From assembly GCA_945952415.1 (NCBI GenBank), contig CAMFIF010000015.1:35529-99528 (forward strand): a DNA stretch of 64,000 bases, given 5' to 3'. The notes beneath the pieces were generated by a model. It worked only from the letters and a program-made list of their open reading frames with translations, did not search any database and had not been told where the DNA came from. Shown piece after piece: positions 9,010-18,181 of this stretch. The stretch is from an uncultured Rhizobium sp. Lineage in GTDB: Bacteria; Pseudomonadota; Alphaproteobacteria; Rhizobiales; Rhizobiaceae. Position 1 is the first letter of the stretch; every line of letters begins with the position of its first letter. The position numbers and the translations under genes were made by a program.

Positions 9010-9759
9010 TTAGAGGACGCCAGCTTCGACTTTAAGCTTTTCGACAAGCTCGGCAACCGACTTGACCTTGACGCCAGCCTTGCGGCCACCGGGCTCTTCG
9101 GTCTTCAGCACCTTGAGACGGGCAGCGGTCGAGACACCGAAATCGGCAGGGGTCTTTTTGTCGAGCGGCTTCTTTTTTGCCTTCATGATGTTCGGCAGCG
9201 AAGCATAGCGCGGCTCGTTGAGGCGAAGATCGGTCGTGACAACGGCCGGAAGCTTGATGTCGATGGTCTGTAGACCGCCGTCGACTTCGCGGGTGACGGT
9301 TGCCTTGTCGGCACCGATCTCGACCTTCGAGGCAAAAGTGCCCTGGGCCCAGCCGAGAAGGGCTGCGAGCATCTGGCCGGTCTGGTTGGCATCGTCATCG
9401 ATCGCCTGCTTGCCGACGATGATGAGGCCCGGCTGCTCGGCTTCGGCAACGCCCTTCAGGATCTTGGCGACGGCGAGCGGCTCGACGGTGTCGTCGGTCT
9501 CAACCAGGATGGCCCGGTCGGCACCCATGGCGAGCGCGGTGCGGAGCGTTTCTTCCGCCTTGGCCGGGCCGATGGAAACGACGACCACTTCTTCTGCCTT
9601 GCCGGCTTCCTTGAGACGCAGCGCTTCCTCGACCGAGATTTCGTCGAAGGGGTTCATCGACATTTTCACATTCGCAAGTTCAACACCGGAGCCATCCGGC
9701 TTCACGCGGATCTTGACGTTGTAATCGACGACGCGCTTCACGGGTACGAGGATTTTCAT
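9010..9759 (-). CDS. etfB: Electron transfer flavoprotein beta subunit
   Basis: A 249-residue AMP-binding subunit of ETF. It begins [19 protein letters not shown] and shows [19 protein letters not shown], the AMP-binding region [15 protein letters not shown], and [16 protein letters not shown], the recognition loop that docks dehydrogenases. Length matches the family. It is the first gene of the etfBA unit; the next gene upstream (rhomboid) is on the same strand but 163 bp away, so its own promoter is likely in that gap. Confidence 0.96.
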   Translation of the reverse strand: MKILVPVKRVVDYNVKIRVKPDGSGVELANVKMSMNPFDEISVEEALRLKEAGKAEEVVVVSIGPAKAEETLRTALAMGADRAILVETDDTVEPLAVAKILKGVAEAEQPGLIIVGKQAIDDDANQTGQMLAALLGWAQGTFASKVEIGADKATVTREVDGGLQTIDIKLPAVVTTDLRLNEPRYASLPNIMKAKKKPLDKKTPADFGVSTAARLKVLKTEEPGGRKAGVKVKSVAELVEKLKVEAGVL

Positions 9760-9922
9760 GAGGTCCTTCCTTCAAACTCTGTCGGCGGAAAAAATGCGCC
9801 ATCGGGCGCGTTCTTGATGGTCGAATGGCGACATGGAACCGCGCTTTTCCTCCTGAACGCGAGACTTCGCCATGCCAGCCGCCAAATTCCGGGTTCGGAT
9901 TTAAAGCGCGCAGCCTTCTGCG

Positions 9923-10732
9923 TCAACGTCCCCAGCGGTGGCGGGGCGGTTCCTTCCCGTCCTTCGCCGTCGCGTCGCGGCCGTTCTCAATGCGACGCCA
10001 GGGGGTGACCGGCACCGGCTCCTCCGGGGCTTCGCGGCTACGCGCCACCTCTCGCCCGAAGAGCGGAACGCCCGGACGCCGCATGACGAGCACCAGAAGC
10101 CCGCCCGCAATGATACCGCCCACATGGGCTGCGAAGGACACGCTTTCCCCGTAACCCGAGATCAGGGCGAAGAACTGCTGCCCGATCCAGAAGGCGAGGG
10201 GGATGAAGGCCGGAAGGGGTACGGGGATGCCGAAGAAGACAAGCACCCATAGGCGCACATGCGGGTGCAGGAGCGCATAGGCGACAACAACACCGGAGAT
10301 GGCCCCCGATGCCCCGATCAGCGGCGCCTCTGCCTGGCCCGAGAGCAGGAGGTGCATGCCCGCACCGGCGGCCGCGCAGGCGAGATAGAAGAGGAGGAAG
10401 CGGACATGGCCCAGTGCATCCTCGACATTGTCGCCGAAGATCCAGAGGAAGATCATGTTGATGCCGATATGGGTAATGCCGCCATGAATGAAGGCATAGG
10501 TGACGAAGGTCGCCTCTGGCGGCACGCCCCGCAGGGCTTCCGGCAGCACCGCATGATGGGTGACGAGCGCGGGAATGAAGCCGAACATGGCGACGATGCG
10601 GTTGGCGAGGTCGCCTGCTCCCTCCGGCAGCATGACCAGCCAGACGAGAATGTTGATCGCGATCAGGGCACGGGTCACGTAGGGGGTCGAAATGTGCCGT
10701 AGCGCATTCGCGTCATGGATGGGGATCAGCAT
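9923..10732 (-). CDS. Rhomboid-family intramembrane serine protease
   Basis: A 269-residue multi-pass membrane protein. The catalytic Ser lies in LIGASGAISGVV (GASG motif) and the partner His in SFAAHVGGIIAGG. The conserved HGGITHIGINMIFLWIFGDNVED segment precedes them, and six or so hydrophobic helices span the protein. Start MLIPIHDANALRH is typical of the alphaproteobacterial subgroup, and an upstream in-frame extension lacks support. It cleaves substrates within the membrane; no substrate can be inferred here. The C-terminus is a basic, disordered tail. Confidence 0.9.
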   Translation of the reverse strand: MLIPIHDANALRHISTPYVTRALIAINILVWLVMLPEGAGDLANRIVAMFGFIPALVTHHAVLPEALRGVPPEATFVTYAFIHGGITHIGINMIFLWIFGDNVEDALGHVRFLLFYLACAAAGAGMHLLLSGQAEAPLIGASGAISGVVVAYALLHPHVRLWVLVFFGIPVPLPAFIPLAFWIGQQFFALISGYGESVSFAAHVGGIIAGGLLVLVMRRPGVPLFGREVARSREAPEEPVPVTPWRRIENGRDATAKDGKEPPRHRWGR

Positions 10733-10820
10733 GGTCTGCCTTCTGCGTCGCTTTGCCGCGGCGTTTCTCCACCATGAAGGAGGTCTTTCCTCCTGGCAAG
10801 GGGCAGGACCGGCGGCAGGC

Positions 10821-11399
10821 TCAGCGATTCTTGCCCGGCACCCAGAGCACATCCGCCCGACCGTGGTCATTGGCGTGACGGGCGGCGACGAAGAGCAGGT
10901 CCGAGAGCCGGTTGAGATACTGGATCACTTCGGGTCCGACGATCTCGCCGGGCTCCTTCGAAAGTGCGACGACCAGGCGCTCGGCCCGCCGGGCGACGGT
11001 GCGGGCGAGATGAAGATGCGCGGCTGCGGCCGTGCCGCCCGGCAGCACGAAGGAGTTCAGCGGTTCGAGATCGGCGTTCAGCCGGTCGATATCCGCCTCC
11101 AGCCGGGCAACCTGGGCCGGCACGATGCGCAGCGGCTCCCATGCGGGCTTCTCGCCGGTGTCAGGCGTGGCGAGATCGGCGCCGAGATCGAAGAGGTCGT
11201 TCTGCACATGCTCCAGCATCGCATCGAGTGGATCGAGGCCGCGGGTATGCAGCCTCGCCATGCCGATGACGGAGTTGGTTTCATCCACGCTGCCATAGGC
11301 ATCGACGCGCAGGTCGTGCTTCAGGCGGCGGGGGCCGGTGACGAGCGCGGTGGTGCCATTGTCTCCGGTGCGGGTGTAGATCTTGTTCAGCTTGACCAT
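10821..11399 (-). CDS. Cob(I)alamin adenosyltransferase, PduO type
   Basis: A 192-residue PduO-type ATP:corrinoid adenosyltransferase. The N-terminal ATP-binding motif KIYTRTGDNGTTAL is followed by DAYGSVDETNSVIGMAR, and the RTVARRAERLVVAL helix carries the conserved Arg residues. It transfers the adenosyl group of ATP to cob(I)alamin to make coenzyme B12. It lies 88 bp upstream of the rhomboid gene on the same strand. The product is sometimes called cobO in automated annotation, but it is not of the CobO/BtuR family. Confidence 0.93.
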   Translation of the reverse strand: MVKLNKIYTRTGDNGTTALVTGPRRLKHDLRVDAYGSVDETNSVIGMARLHTRGLDPLDAMLEHVQNDLFDLGADLATPDTGEKPAWEPLRIVPAQVARLEADIDRLNADLEPLNSFVLPGGTAAAAHLHLARTVARRAERLVVALSKEPGEIVGPEVIQYLNRLSDLLFVAARHANDHGRADVLWVPGKNR

Positions 11400-11529
11400 G
11401 GTTTCGATCTTTTCGGGCGCCGCAAGGCCGCTTGCGGTTCTTGACGATTATCAGGGGCCAGTCTCCCCGGGGAGGGGAGGGCGTGCTTTGCCGGATGCGC
11501 CGCCTGACGGCGCATTTCCCTCGCCGGCC

Positions 11530-11727
11530 TCAGCGTCCGCCGCCGGTCAGCCAGAGCGTCAGCATGATCAGCACCACGGCAATCGCCTGCAGGAGGACGC
11601 GCATCTGCATGAGCTTGTTCGAAAGATTGGAATTGCCGCCCTTCATCATGTTGAAGAGGCCCCTTGCCAGGACGATGGCCACGAGCCCCATCACGATCAG
11701 GGCAAGAACGGTTGTGAAACCGGACAT
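11530..11727 (-). CDS. Twin transmembrane helix small protein (HIG1-like)
   Basis: A 65-residue protein with two predicted membrane helices (about residues 5-25 and 45-62) joined by a polar turn, FNMMKGGNSNLSNKLMQMRV. This matches the short alphaproteobacterial HIG1-domain proteins related to mitochondrial respiratory supercomplex factors. It lies upstream of the cobalamin adenosyltransferase on the same strand, an arrangement seen in many rhizobia. No direct functional evidence is present. Confidence 0.8.
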   Translation of the reverse strand: MSGFTTVLALIVMGLVAIVLARGLFNMMKGGNSNLSNKLMQMRVLLQAIAVVLIMLTLWLTGGGR

Positions 11728-11748
11728 GAAATCTACCTTTCGAATTTG

Positions 11749-12582
11749 TCAGTCTAACCGGCGCAGGAGCCTGTAGAACAGGTCTGCGGGCAGCAGCTTT
11801 TTCAGGAAGTAGCCGCGCTTGGCCGGTGTTGTGACAAGATAATGAGGGCGCGGTCTGTCTGCGGTCAAGGCGTGGACCAGCACTTTGTAGACCGCCTCGG
11901 GGCCGAGCTTGTAGCGATTGACCGGGCCGGTGCCGTCCAGCCGTGCCAGTTCGCGACGATAGGCCGCGGCATGAACCGAGCCCTCGAGATCGATGTTATC
12001 CCGGATCCGGGCAAGCGCATTGGCCGTAAAGCGGGAGGTGATCGGGCCGGGCTCGATGAGGCTGACGGAGATGCCGCTGCCTTCGAGCTCCATGCGCAGC
12101 GTGAGGCTCAGGCCCTCAAGTGCATATTTCGAAGCCGTATAGGCGCCGCGCCAGCGATAGGGAACGAGGCCCAGGATCGAGGAGCACTGGACGATCCGCC
12201 CCTTTCCCGCAGCCCGCATCGCCGGCAGGACCCGGCGCGTCAGGTGGTGCCAGCCGAAGAGGTTGGTCTCGAACTGCTCGCGCAGCGCTTCGACGGGCAG
12301 GTCCTCGACGGCGCCAGGCTGTCCATAAGCCCCGTTGTTATAGAGTGCATCGAGCCGGCCGCCGGTGCGCTGAAGCACCTCCTCCACCAGCCGGTCGATG
12401 CTCTGCTGGTCGCGATAATCCATGAGCAGGCCCTCGATGCCCTCCGCTTCGAGCGGTGCGAGGTCTTCCTGGCGCCGCACGGTCGCAAAGACGCGCCAGC
12501 CATCCTGCTTCAGGGCGCGGGCGCAATAGGCCCCGATCCCGCTCGATGCGCCGGTCACGATGATGGATTTCCTGTCGGTCAT
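11749..12582 (-). CDS. Short-chain dehydrogenase/reductase
   Basis: A 277-residue classical SDR. The NAD(P)-binding motif VTGASSGIG is at residues 9-17, YNNGAYG corresponds to the NNAG element, and the catalytic YTASKYAL (Tyr-x-x-x-Lys) sits in the middle. Substrate is not predictable. The start ATG at 12582 gives MTDRKSIIVTGASSG, with the Rossmann fold at the expected distance; the longer reading is rejected. It is divergent from the YihY-family gene, sharing a 90-bp intergenic region. Confidence 0.88.
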   Translation of the reverse strand: MTDRKSIIVTGASSGIGAYCARALKQDGWRVFATVRRQEDLAPLEAEGIEGLLMDYRDQQSIDRLVEEVLQRTGGRLDALYNNGAYGQPGAVEDLPVEALREQFETNLFGWHHLTRRVLPAMRAAGKGRIVQCSSILGLVPYRWRGAYTASKYALEGLSLTLRMELEGSGISVSLIEPGPITSRFTANALARIRDNIDLEGSVHAAAYRRELARLDGTGPVNRYKLGPEAVYKVLVHALTADRPRPHYLVTTPAKRGYFLKKLLPADLFYRLLRRLD

Positions 12583-12671
12583 GTGATTCCTGTACAAAAG
12601 CGGTGACGTTTCCCATATTGCGGATGCGGGCCGAAGGGCCGCTCTTCGCCCGTCGCTCACCCGGAGATGGA

Positions 12672-13571
12672 ATGCCGACCTTTATCCGCGTTATCTATCG
12701 TGTCGTCTATGATGCTCTCTATCATTTCACAGAGGATGATGGGTGGGCGATGGCCAGTCACGTGGCGCTGTCCACCCTTCTTGCCCTGTTTCCCTTCCTG
12801 ATCTTCGGTACGACACTGGCCACCTATCTCGGCGCGGACCGGTTTTCGGAAACGGCCGTGCATCTGATCTTCGACACCTGGCCGCCCAGCATTGCCAAGC
12901 CAATCTCGGACGAGGTGCGGCAGGTGTTGACCATACCCCGCGGCGGGCTTCTCACCATCTCCGTTCTCGCGGCCGCCTATTTTGCCTCGAACGGGGTCGA
13001 GGCCGTGCGCGTCTCGCTCAACCGGGCCTATCGCATCCTGGAGACGCGACGCTGGTACATCACCCGCCTGACCAGCCTGTTCTGGGTGCTGGCGGCGGTG
13101 CTCTCGCTGGCGGCGATCAGCCTGTTTCTCGTGGTGGTGCCGGTTGCCCTCGGCTTTGCGGAACAGCGCTTTCCCTGGCTCAAGGAGCCGCTCGGGGTGA
13201 TCTCCAGCTGGCGCGTGTATGGAACGCTGATCGTGCTTGCCATCGGCGTGACGATTTCCCATCTCTGGCTGCCGGCCGGGCGGCGGCGCATTCGCGACGT
13301 GCTTCCGGGTGTCGTCGTGACCCTGATTGCCTGGACGATCGCCGCCATCGTCTTTGCCTATTACATCTCGACCTTCGCCAATTATGCCCGCACCTATGCG
13401 GGTCTGGCCTCGCTGATGATCGCCCTCGTCTTCCTTTACATGTCGGCTGTCATCTTCATCATCGGTGCGGAAATCAATGCGGCGATGATCAAGTATCGGG
13501 TGATGAACCGGATGCTCTGGCGGGTTACCGGTCCGGAGCCGCTAGAGGCTGACGAGGCCGCGGATATCTGA
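12672..13571 (+). CDS. YihY/BrkB family inner-membrane protein
   Basis: A 299-residue protein with about six hydrophobic helices. DDGWAMASHVALSTLLALFPF in the first third and SLMIALVFLYMSAVIFIIGAEINA near the C-terminus are hallmarks of the YihY/virulence-factor BrkB family (once misassigned as RNase BN). Function is unknown. GGAG lies 6 nt before the ATG at 12672. The last 30 bp overlap the convergent gluQ gene. Confidence 0.88.
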   Translation: MPTFIRVIYRVVYDALYHFTEDDGWAMASHVALSTLLALFPFLIFGTTLATYLGADRFSETAVHLIFDTWPPSIAKPISDEVRQVLTIPRGGLLTISVLAAAYFASNGVEAVRVSLNRAYRILETRRWYITRLTSLFWVLAAVLSLAAISLFLVVVPVALGFAEQRFPWLKEPLGVISSWRVYGTLIVLAIGVTISHLWLPAGRRRIRDVLPGVVVTLIAWTIAAIVFAYYISTFANYARTYAGLASLMIALVFLYMSAVIFIIGAEINAAMIKYRVMNRMLWRVTGPEPLEADEAADI

Positions 13572-14423
13572 GGGCGAGAACCCCTCTCGCCTGAGCGTGG
13601 CCAGGGCGGTGGAACGATTGCTTTTCGAGAGCTTCTCACCCTTGTCGTCGAGCACAAGCCGGTGGTGGTGATAGACTGGCTCCGGCAGGCCCAGGAGAAC
13701 CTGGAGCAATCTCTGCACAGCAGTGGCGTGGTAGAGATCGAGACCACGAACCACGTGGGTGATCTCCTGCGCGGCATCGTCAACGATCACGCAGAGCTGA
13801 TAGCTGCCCGGCGCATCCGAGCGCGAGAGAACGATATCGCCCCAGGCGAGGGGGTCGGCGGTAATCCATCTGTCTTCGCCGCTCCCGGTTTCGGTCCAGC
13901 CGAGACCGGCACCCGCAGCGGCGACGGCTTTTGCCATGTCGAGGCGGATCGCGTGACGTTCGCCTGCATCCAGCCGCCTTGCCCTTTCGGCCGGGGGGCG
14001 CAGACGATCCAGGTCAGGATAGAGCGGGGCGCCATCGGGATCGCGGGGCCAGGGGTTCCCAGCGCGTTCGGAATGCGCCACGAGCGCCTTTACCTCGCCG
14101 CGGGTCATGAAGGCCGGATAGGTCAGTCCTAACCTCTCTAATTCCTGAAGCGCGGCCTGATATTCGGAAAGATGGTCCGACTGGCGTCGCTCGGGCGCAT
14201 CGGAGGAGAGGCCAAGCCAGGCGAGATCATCGAGCAGCGCCCTTTCCAGGGCCGGAGTGCAGCGGGTCTGATCGATGTTTTCGATCCGCACCAGATAGGC
14301 GCCGCCGGCTTCCCGCGCCATGTCATGGTTGAGAAAGGCGGACAGCGCGTGGCCGAGATGCAGCTCGCCGTTCGGGCTCGGCGCAAAGCGGAATTTCGCG
14401 GATTGACGGTGACTGTTGGGCAT
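13542..14423 (-). CDS. gluQ: Glutamyl-Q tRNA(Asp) synthetase
   Basis: A 293-residue truncated class I synthetase lacking an anticodon-binding domain. FAPSPNGELHLGHALSA is the HIGH-region and GEKLSKS the KMSKS-type motif. GluQRS attaches glutamate to the queuosine base at position 34 of tRNA-Asp. Length fits the family. The gene is convergent with the YihY gene, overlapping it by 30 bp, and divergent from alkA with 14 bp between starts. Confidence 0.92.
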   Translation of the reverse strand: MPNSHRQSAKFRFAPSPNGELHLGHALSAFLNHDMAREAGGAYLVRIENIDQTRCTPALERALLDDLAWLGLSSDAPERRQSDHLSEYQAALQELERLGLTYPAFMTRGEVKALVAHSERAGNPWPRDPDGAPLYPDLDRLRPPAERARRLDAGERHAIRLDMAKAVAAAGAGLGWTETGSGEDRWITADPLAWGDIVLSRSDAPGSYQLCVIVDDAAQEITHVVRGLDLYHATAVQRLLQVLLGLPEPVYHHHRLVLDDKGEKLSKSNRSTALATLRREGFSPSDIRGLVSL

Positions 14424-14437
14424 GGTCCCCTTCTGCC

Positions 14438-15115
14438 ATGGTTCCGGCGCAGGAGAAAAGAGTGGAGAGAGAGGCAGGCTTCGTCGAGGCGGCTGATTTT
14501 TCCGCGGCGCTCGAGGCGCTTGTCCGCATCGACCCCCTCCTTCGGCCCGTCATTGCCGCCACCGGTCCGCTGCCGGCGCGTAGCGGAAGGCCGGGCTTCG
14601 AGGGGCTCGCCTATACCGTGGTTGCCCAGCTGGTATCCCGCCAAAGCGCCGAGGCGATCTGGACCCGGCTGGTGGCCAGAACCGGCGCCTTTACCCCGGA
14701 ATCCTATCTCGCAATCGCCGGCGGGGAGGGGCCGAGGCTCGGACTGACCGCTGCCAAGGCGGATACGCTGGTTCGGGTGGCCGAGGCGATAGGTTCCGGC
14801 GCGCTCGATCTCGATCATCTGGCCCGCCTGCCGGCGAAGGAGGCGATCCGCATGCTCACGCGCATCAAGGGCATCGGGCTCTGGACCGCAGAAGTTCATC
14901 TGCTCTTCAATGCAGGACATCAGGATATTTTTCCGGCGGGGGATCTCGCCCTCCGCGTCGCGGTAGGGGCCGCGATGGATCTGGGGCCTCGGCCCGATCC
15001 CGCAGCGCTGCGGCATTTCGCCCTGCGCTGGGCGCCGCACCGGTCGGTCGCGGCCCGGCTTTTCTGGGCTTTTTACGGGCTTGTGCTGCGCCCGGGCGCG
15101 CCCCTCGTCCCCTAG
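14438..15115 (+). CDS. DNA-3-methyladenine glycosylase II (AlkA-like)
   Basis: A 225-residue HhH-GPD superfamily glycosylase. The helix-hairpin-helix reads LTRIKGIGLWTAEVHLL, and the following DIFPAGDLALR carries the catalytic Asp. The upstream helix FEGLAYTVVAQLVSRQSAEAI is also characteristic. It excises alkylated purines in base-excision repair. No N-terminal Ada-like domain is present. A hairpin followed by T5 begins 3 bp after the stop codon. Confidence 0.9.
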   Translation: MVPAQEKRVEREAGFVEAADFSAALEALVRIDPLLRPVIAATGPLPARSGRPGFEGLAYTVVAQLVSRQSAEAIWTRLVARTGAFTPESYLAIAGGEGPRLGLTAAKADTLVRVAEAIGSGALDLDHLARLPAKEAIRMLTRIKGIGLWTAEVHLLFNAGHQDIFPAGDLALRVAVGAAMDLGPRPDPAALRHFALRWAPHRSVAARLFWAFYGLVLRPGAPLVP

Positions 15116-15118
15116 AAT

Positions 15119-15147
15119 CCGGCTTCCTCGCGGAAAGGCCGGTTTTT
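15119..15147 (+). terminator. Rho-independent terminator after alkA
   Basis: The stem CCGGC-TTCC pairs with GGAA-(AG)-GCCGG, with one bulge and a 4-nt loop, followed by TTTTT at 15143-15147. It starts 3 bp after the alkA stop codon. Confidence 0.7.
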
Positions 15148-15221
15148 CTGGATATTTGGCTTCACAAGCCTGTCACAAGCGACTTAGTATAAGCATCTGG
15201 AAAGCAGAATCGATCAGGAGC

Positions 15222-15785
15222 ATGACCTTGACGATTGCAGTCTCGCCGCAGGCCTTGCCGGCACTTGTACTGAATGCTGACTACAGGCCGCTGAGTTATT
15301 ATCCCTTGTCGCTATGGTCCTGGCAGGACGCGATCAAGGCGGTTTTTCTCGACCGTGTGAATATCATCGCGGAATACGATCATTCCGTTTCGTCTCCGAG
15401 CTTTTCGATGCGGCTGCCGAGCGTGGTCTGCCTGAAAACCTATGTGCAGCCGACCCGCAATCCCGCCTTCACCCGGTTCAACGTCTTCCTGCGCGACAAG
15501 TTCGAATGCCAGTATTGCGGCTCGCCCGATGATCTGACCTTCGATCACGTGCTGCCGCGCGCCCATGGCGGCCAGACGACCTGGGAGAATGTGGTGACGG
15601 CCTGTTCGCCGTGCAATCTGCGCAAGGGCTCGAAGCTGCCGAAACAGGCGGGCATGTTTCCGGCGCAGAAACCCTACCAGCCGACGGTGCAGGATCTGCA
15701 CAATAACGGGCGGCTCTTCCCGCCCAATTACCTGCATGAAAGCTGGATGGACTATCTCTACTGGGATAGCGAATTGCAGCCCTGA
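15222..15785 (+). CDS. HNH endonuclease family protein
   Basis: A 187-residue protein with an HNH nuclease fold. The zinc-type knuckle CQYCG (about residue 100) precedes DDLTFDHVLPRAHGG (His-containing strand) and ENVVTACSPCNLRKGSK (Asn-His-type helix with CxxC). The N-terminal half (LVLNADYRPLSYYPLSLWSWQDA) is typical of a widespread alphaproteobacterial and cyanobacterial family annotated simply as HNH endonuclease. GGAG lies 2 nt before the ATG and AGGAG slightly upstream. The substrate is unknown. It converges on dsbB with only 5 bp between stops. Confidence 0.87.
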   Translation: MTLTIAVSPQALPALVLNADYRPLSYYPLSLWSWQDAIKAVFLDRVNIIAEYDHSVSSPSFSMRLPSVVCLKTYVQPTRNPAFTRFNVFLRDKFECQYCGSPDDLTFDHVLPRAHGGQTTWENVVTACSPCNLRKGSKLPKQAGMFPAQKPYQPTVQDLHNNGRLFPPNYLHESWMDYLYWDSELQP

Positions 15786-15790
15786 GTTCC

Positions 15791-16300
15791 TCAGGCCTTT
15801 TGGGTCCGCAGCGACCGGAAGGCAAATGCCGCCAGAACGAGGCTTGCGATCACGTTCCAGCCGGCGAAGGAAAGACCGAGCACCCGCAGCGCCGCATCCG
15901 TGCAGGAAGGGCCCTTCACCGCGTTCAGATCGTTGAGAAGGTTGCTGGCATCCTGTGTCACGCCATTTGCGCTGGTGGCACAGGTGGCCGGGCCTTCCCA
16001 GAAATGCCATTCGACGCCCGAGTGGTAGACGCCGAGGCCGGCGCCGACCAGCATCATGATGCCGACGACGGCGGTGAGAAGACGGGTGATCCAGGCCGGG
16101 CCGCCCAGGGCGGCATTCAGGGCCGCGAGCAGCGCAACCGGGATACCATAATAATAGGGCTGCCTCTGCAGAAGGCAGAGCGCGCAGGGAATATAGCCGC
16201 CGATATGCTCGAATCCGAGGGCCGATCCCACCGTTGCGGCCATGCCAGCTGCGAGGAGAAGGGCCGAGGTCAAGCCCGGGCGGGCCGAAAGCGTGGTCAT
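15791..16300 (-). CDS. DsbB-family disulfide bond formation protein
   Basis: A 169-residue membrane protein with four predicted helices. The quinone-side CALCLLQR motif provides the CxxC pair after the first helix. The second periplasmic loop contains a cysteine in ATCATSANGV and another in GPSCTDAAL, as in DsbB. It reoxidises a DsbA-like thiol oxidase using ubiquinone. The ATG at 16300 is preferred over a TTG two codons upstream because AGAGGA sits 6 nt before it. Confidence 0.85.
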   Translation of the reverse strand: MTTLSARPGLTSALLLAAGMAATVGSALGFEHIGGYIPCALCLLQRQPYYYGIPVALLAALNAALGGPAWITRLLTAVVGIMMLVGAGLGVYHSGVEWHFWEGPATCATSANGVTQDASNLLNDLNAVKGPSCTDAALRVLGLSFAGWNVIASLVLAAFAFRSLRTQKA

Positions 16301-16315
16301 GGGCAATCCTCTGCG

Positions 16316-16906
16316 TCAGTGAGCCAAGAGCTTATAGGCGATAAAGGCCAGAATAAGAACTGCGGCGCCGACTGCCGCAATCGTGCCCAGCCTTTTCTCG
16401 ATGAATTCCCGGATCGGCTCGCCATAGGCCTTCAGCAGCCAGGCCAGCAGGTAGAAGCGTGCGCCGCGGGCGACGATGGCCGAGAGAACGAACAGAAGAA
16501 GGTTCACATGCGCAACGCCTGAAAGGATCGTCACCACCTTGATCGGCGGCAGATGGGCGAGACCGGACGTGACGAGAAGCAGCATGATGGTGGAATAATC
16601 CACCGAGGTGCGCAGCGCCTCGAAGGCCTCGAGCTTGCCGTAGAATTCCAGCACCGGCTTGGCGAATGCCTCGAAGGCGTAATAGCCGAGATACCAGCCG
16701 GCAATACCCCCAAGCACCGAGGCGACCGTTGCCACGAAGGCATAACGCCAGGCCTTTTCCGGCCGGGCCAGAGCCATGGGCAGGAAGAGAACATCCGCCG
16801 GCACCAGAAAGACCGAGCTTTCCACGAAGGCAATGATGGCAAGCCAGATTTCCGCGGATGGCCGGGCGGCCAGCGAGAGGGTCCAGTCGTAAAGGCGGCG
16901 GAGCAT
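16316..16906 (-). CDS. YqaA-family (DedA-like) membrane protein
   Basis: A 196-residue protein with several membrane helices and the SNARE-associated/VTT-type signature: AGWYLGYYAFEAF followed by a hydrophobic re-entrant-like region and ARGARFYLLAWLLKAYG. The N-terminus MLRRLYDWTLSLAARPSAE is typical of YqaA proteins. Its function is unknown, though related DedA proteins move undecaprenyl phosphate or other lipids. It is upstream of the dsbB-like gene on the same strand, 15 bp apart, so the two are probably co-transcribed. Confidence 0.85.
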   Translation of the reverse strand: MLRRLYDWTLSLAARPSAEIWLAIIAFVESSVFLVPADVLFLPMALARPEKAWRYAFVATVASVLGGIAGWYLGYYAFEAFAKPVLEFYGKLEAFEALRTSVDYSTIMLLLVTSGLAHLPPIKVVTILSGVAHVNLLLFVLSAIVARGARFYLLAWLLKAYGEPIREFIEKRLGTIAAVGAAVLILAFIAYKLLAH

Positions 16907-17135
16907 GTTTTTCCGTTCCGTTGAGGCGCATCGCTTTTATGCGCGGCACGGGCCGCTGTAAATGGCCTCCCGCGCGCCCGGCTTTTCCCGGCCCATCCTG
17001 TCCCCTGTACGGATTTGATCCGGTCATTCGAATTTTACGCATTTCCGGAACGATGAATATAACAGTCGTTGAATATCATCGAAGCGGACAATGATCCTTT
17101 CGAGGATCGGGACGGAAAGAGGACAGGACGCGACC

Positions 17136-18101
17136 ATGGCCGTTTTGGATGCGCTTCGCTTTGCCCGGCAGGCAGACCAGGAGCTGGGTTCAGCCTTGAA
17201 GACGATGGCGACGGGCCGGACCGTTGCCTCTGCCAAGGAAAACCCCACCTACTGGGCGATGGCGCGCGAGACCGCTGGCGACCGCCAGGCGATGGACACG
17301 GTCAACACATCCCTCGATTATGCAGAGGTAAAGCTGGATACGGCCGAAGCGGCGCTTGAGGGCGTACACGACAATGTGACCAGGATCCAGGCGATCCTGA
17401 CCCTGGCACGCGAACCGGGAGCGGACCGGGCGAAGCTCGGAAAGGAGATCGACGCGCTCCGGGATGGTATCCGCTCCATGATCGAATCGGCGGGGGTGAA
17501 CGGTCTCAATTACATGGTGGCGAATGTGCCGACTGCTGCCGGCTATATCGGCTATCCGGCTCTTGAGCTTACCGGTTCGCTTGTACGCCAGTCGAACGGA
17601 TCGCTGGCAGTGAAGACCATCGATTTTTCCGGCAAGGACCTGGTGATGCTGAGCACGGACACGGCGACGGCCGGGCGCTTTTCGGCGGTCGGCTATCTCA
17701 ATCCCATCGCCCAGCCGGCGGGCGCTGCCTACCCCACCATGTATTACCAGCTCGTCGGCACGGCCTCCCATATGTGGGTGAATGCCCGGGATATCGGCCT
17801 GACTGCCACGACCCCGGATTCCTATATCGACGAGATGGTGTCGGCGCTGGAAAATGTCCGCTCGAAGGTGGCTCTGGCGCTGACCGATCTCGGGCTTGCC
17901 GGCCGCAGCGTCTCCGTTCAGCGCAGGATCAATGCCGCGGTGATTTCCGGCATGGATCGCCGGATCAGCACGCTCGTCGATGCGGACATGACGGAAGAGG
18001 CGGCGCGGCTTCGGGCTCTCGAAGCCCGAAGCGCCCTTTGCCGCGAGATGCTCGGCCTTACCGGGCAGAAGCCGGAAGCCCTGCTTCTGCTCGTTGCCTG
18101 A
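17136..18101 (+). CDS. Flagellin-like protein, orphan
   Basis: A 321-residue protein with flagellin N- and C-terminal D0/D1 helices. The N-terminal half has SAKENPTYWAMARETAGDRQ, matching the SAxDNAxYWSIA motif of rhizobial flagellins, followed by heptad-rich helices. The C-terminal half has ISTLVDADMTEEAARLRALE, matching the LVDADMNEESTRLKALQ signature, and ends in GQKPEALLLLVA. It is not next to other flagellar genes. The N-terminus MAVLDALRFARQADQELGSA differs from the usual MTSINTN start, so assembly as a filament subunit is uncertain. It sits directly left of tRNA-Leu and the island. An upstream in-frame ATG lacks a ribosome binding site. Confidence 0.75.
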   Translation: MAVLDALRFARQADQELGSALKTMATGRTVASAKENPTYWAMARETAGDRQAMDTVNTSLDYAEVKLDTAEAALEGVHDNVTRIQAILTLAREPGADRAKLGKEIDALRDGIRSMIESAGVNGLNYMVANVPTAAGYIGYPALELTGSLVRQSNGSLAVKTIDFSGKDLVMLSTDTATAGRFSAVGYLNPIAQPAGAAYPTMYYQLVGTASHMWVNARDIGLTATTPDSYIDEMVSALENVRSKVALALTDLGLAGRSVSVQRRINAAVISGMDRRISTLVDADMTEEAARLRALEARSALCREMLGLTGQKPEALLLLVA

Positions 18102-18181
18102 ACCCTCCCTGAGGCCACAGTTTTGTCGTTGCAATTCGAGACTGCCTTGCTTTATATCGCCGGGTCTTGCCTTCGCAGCGT

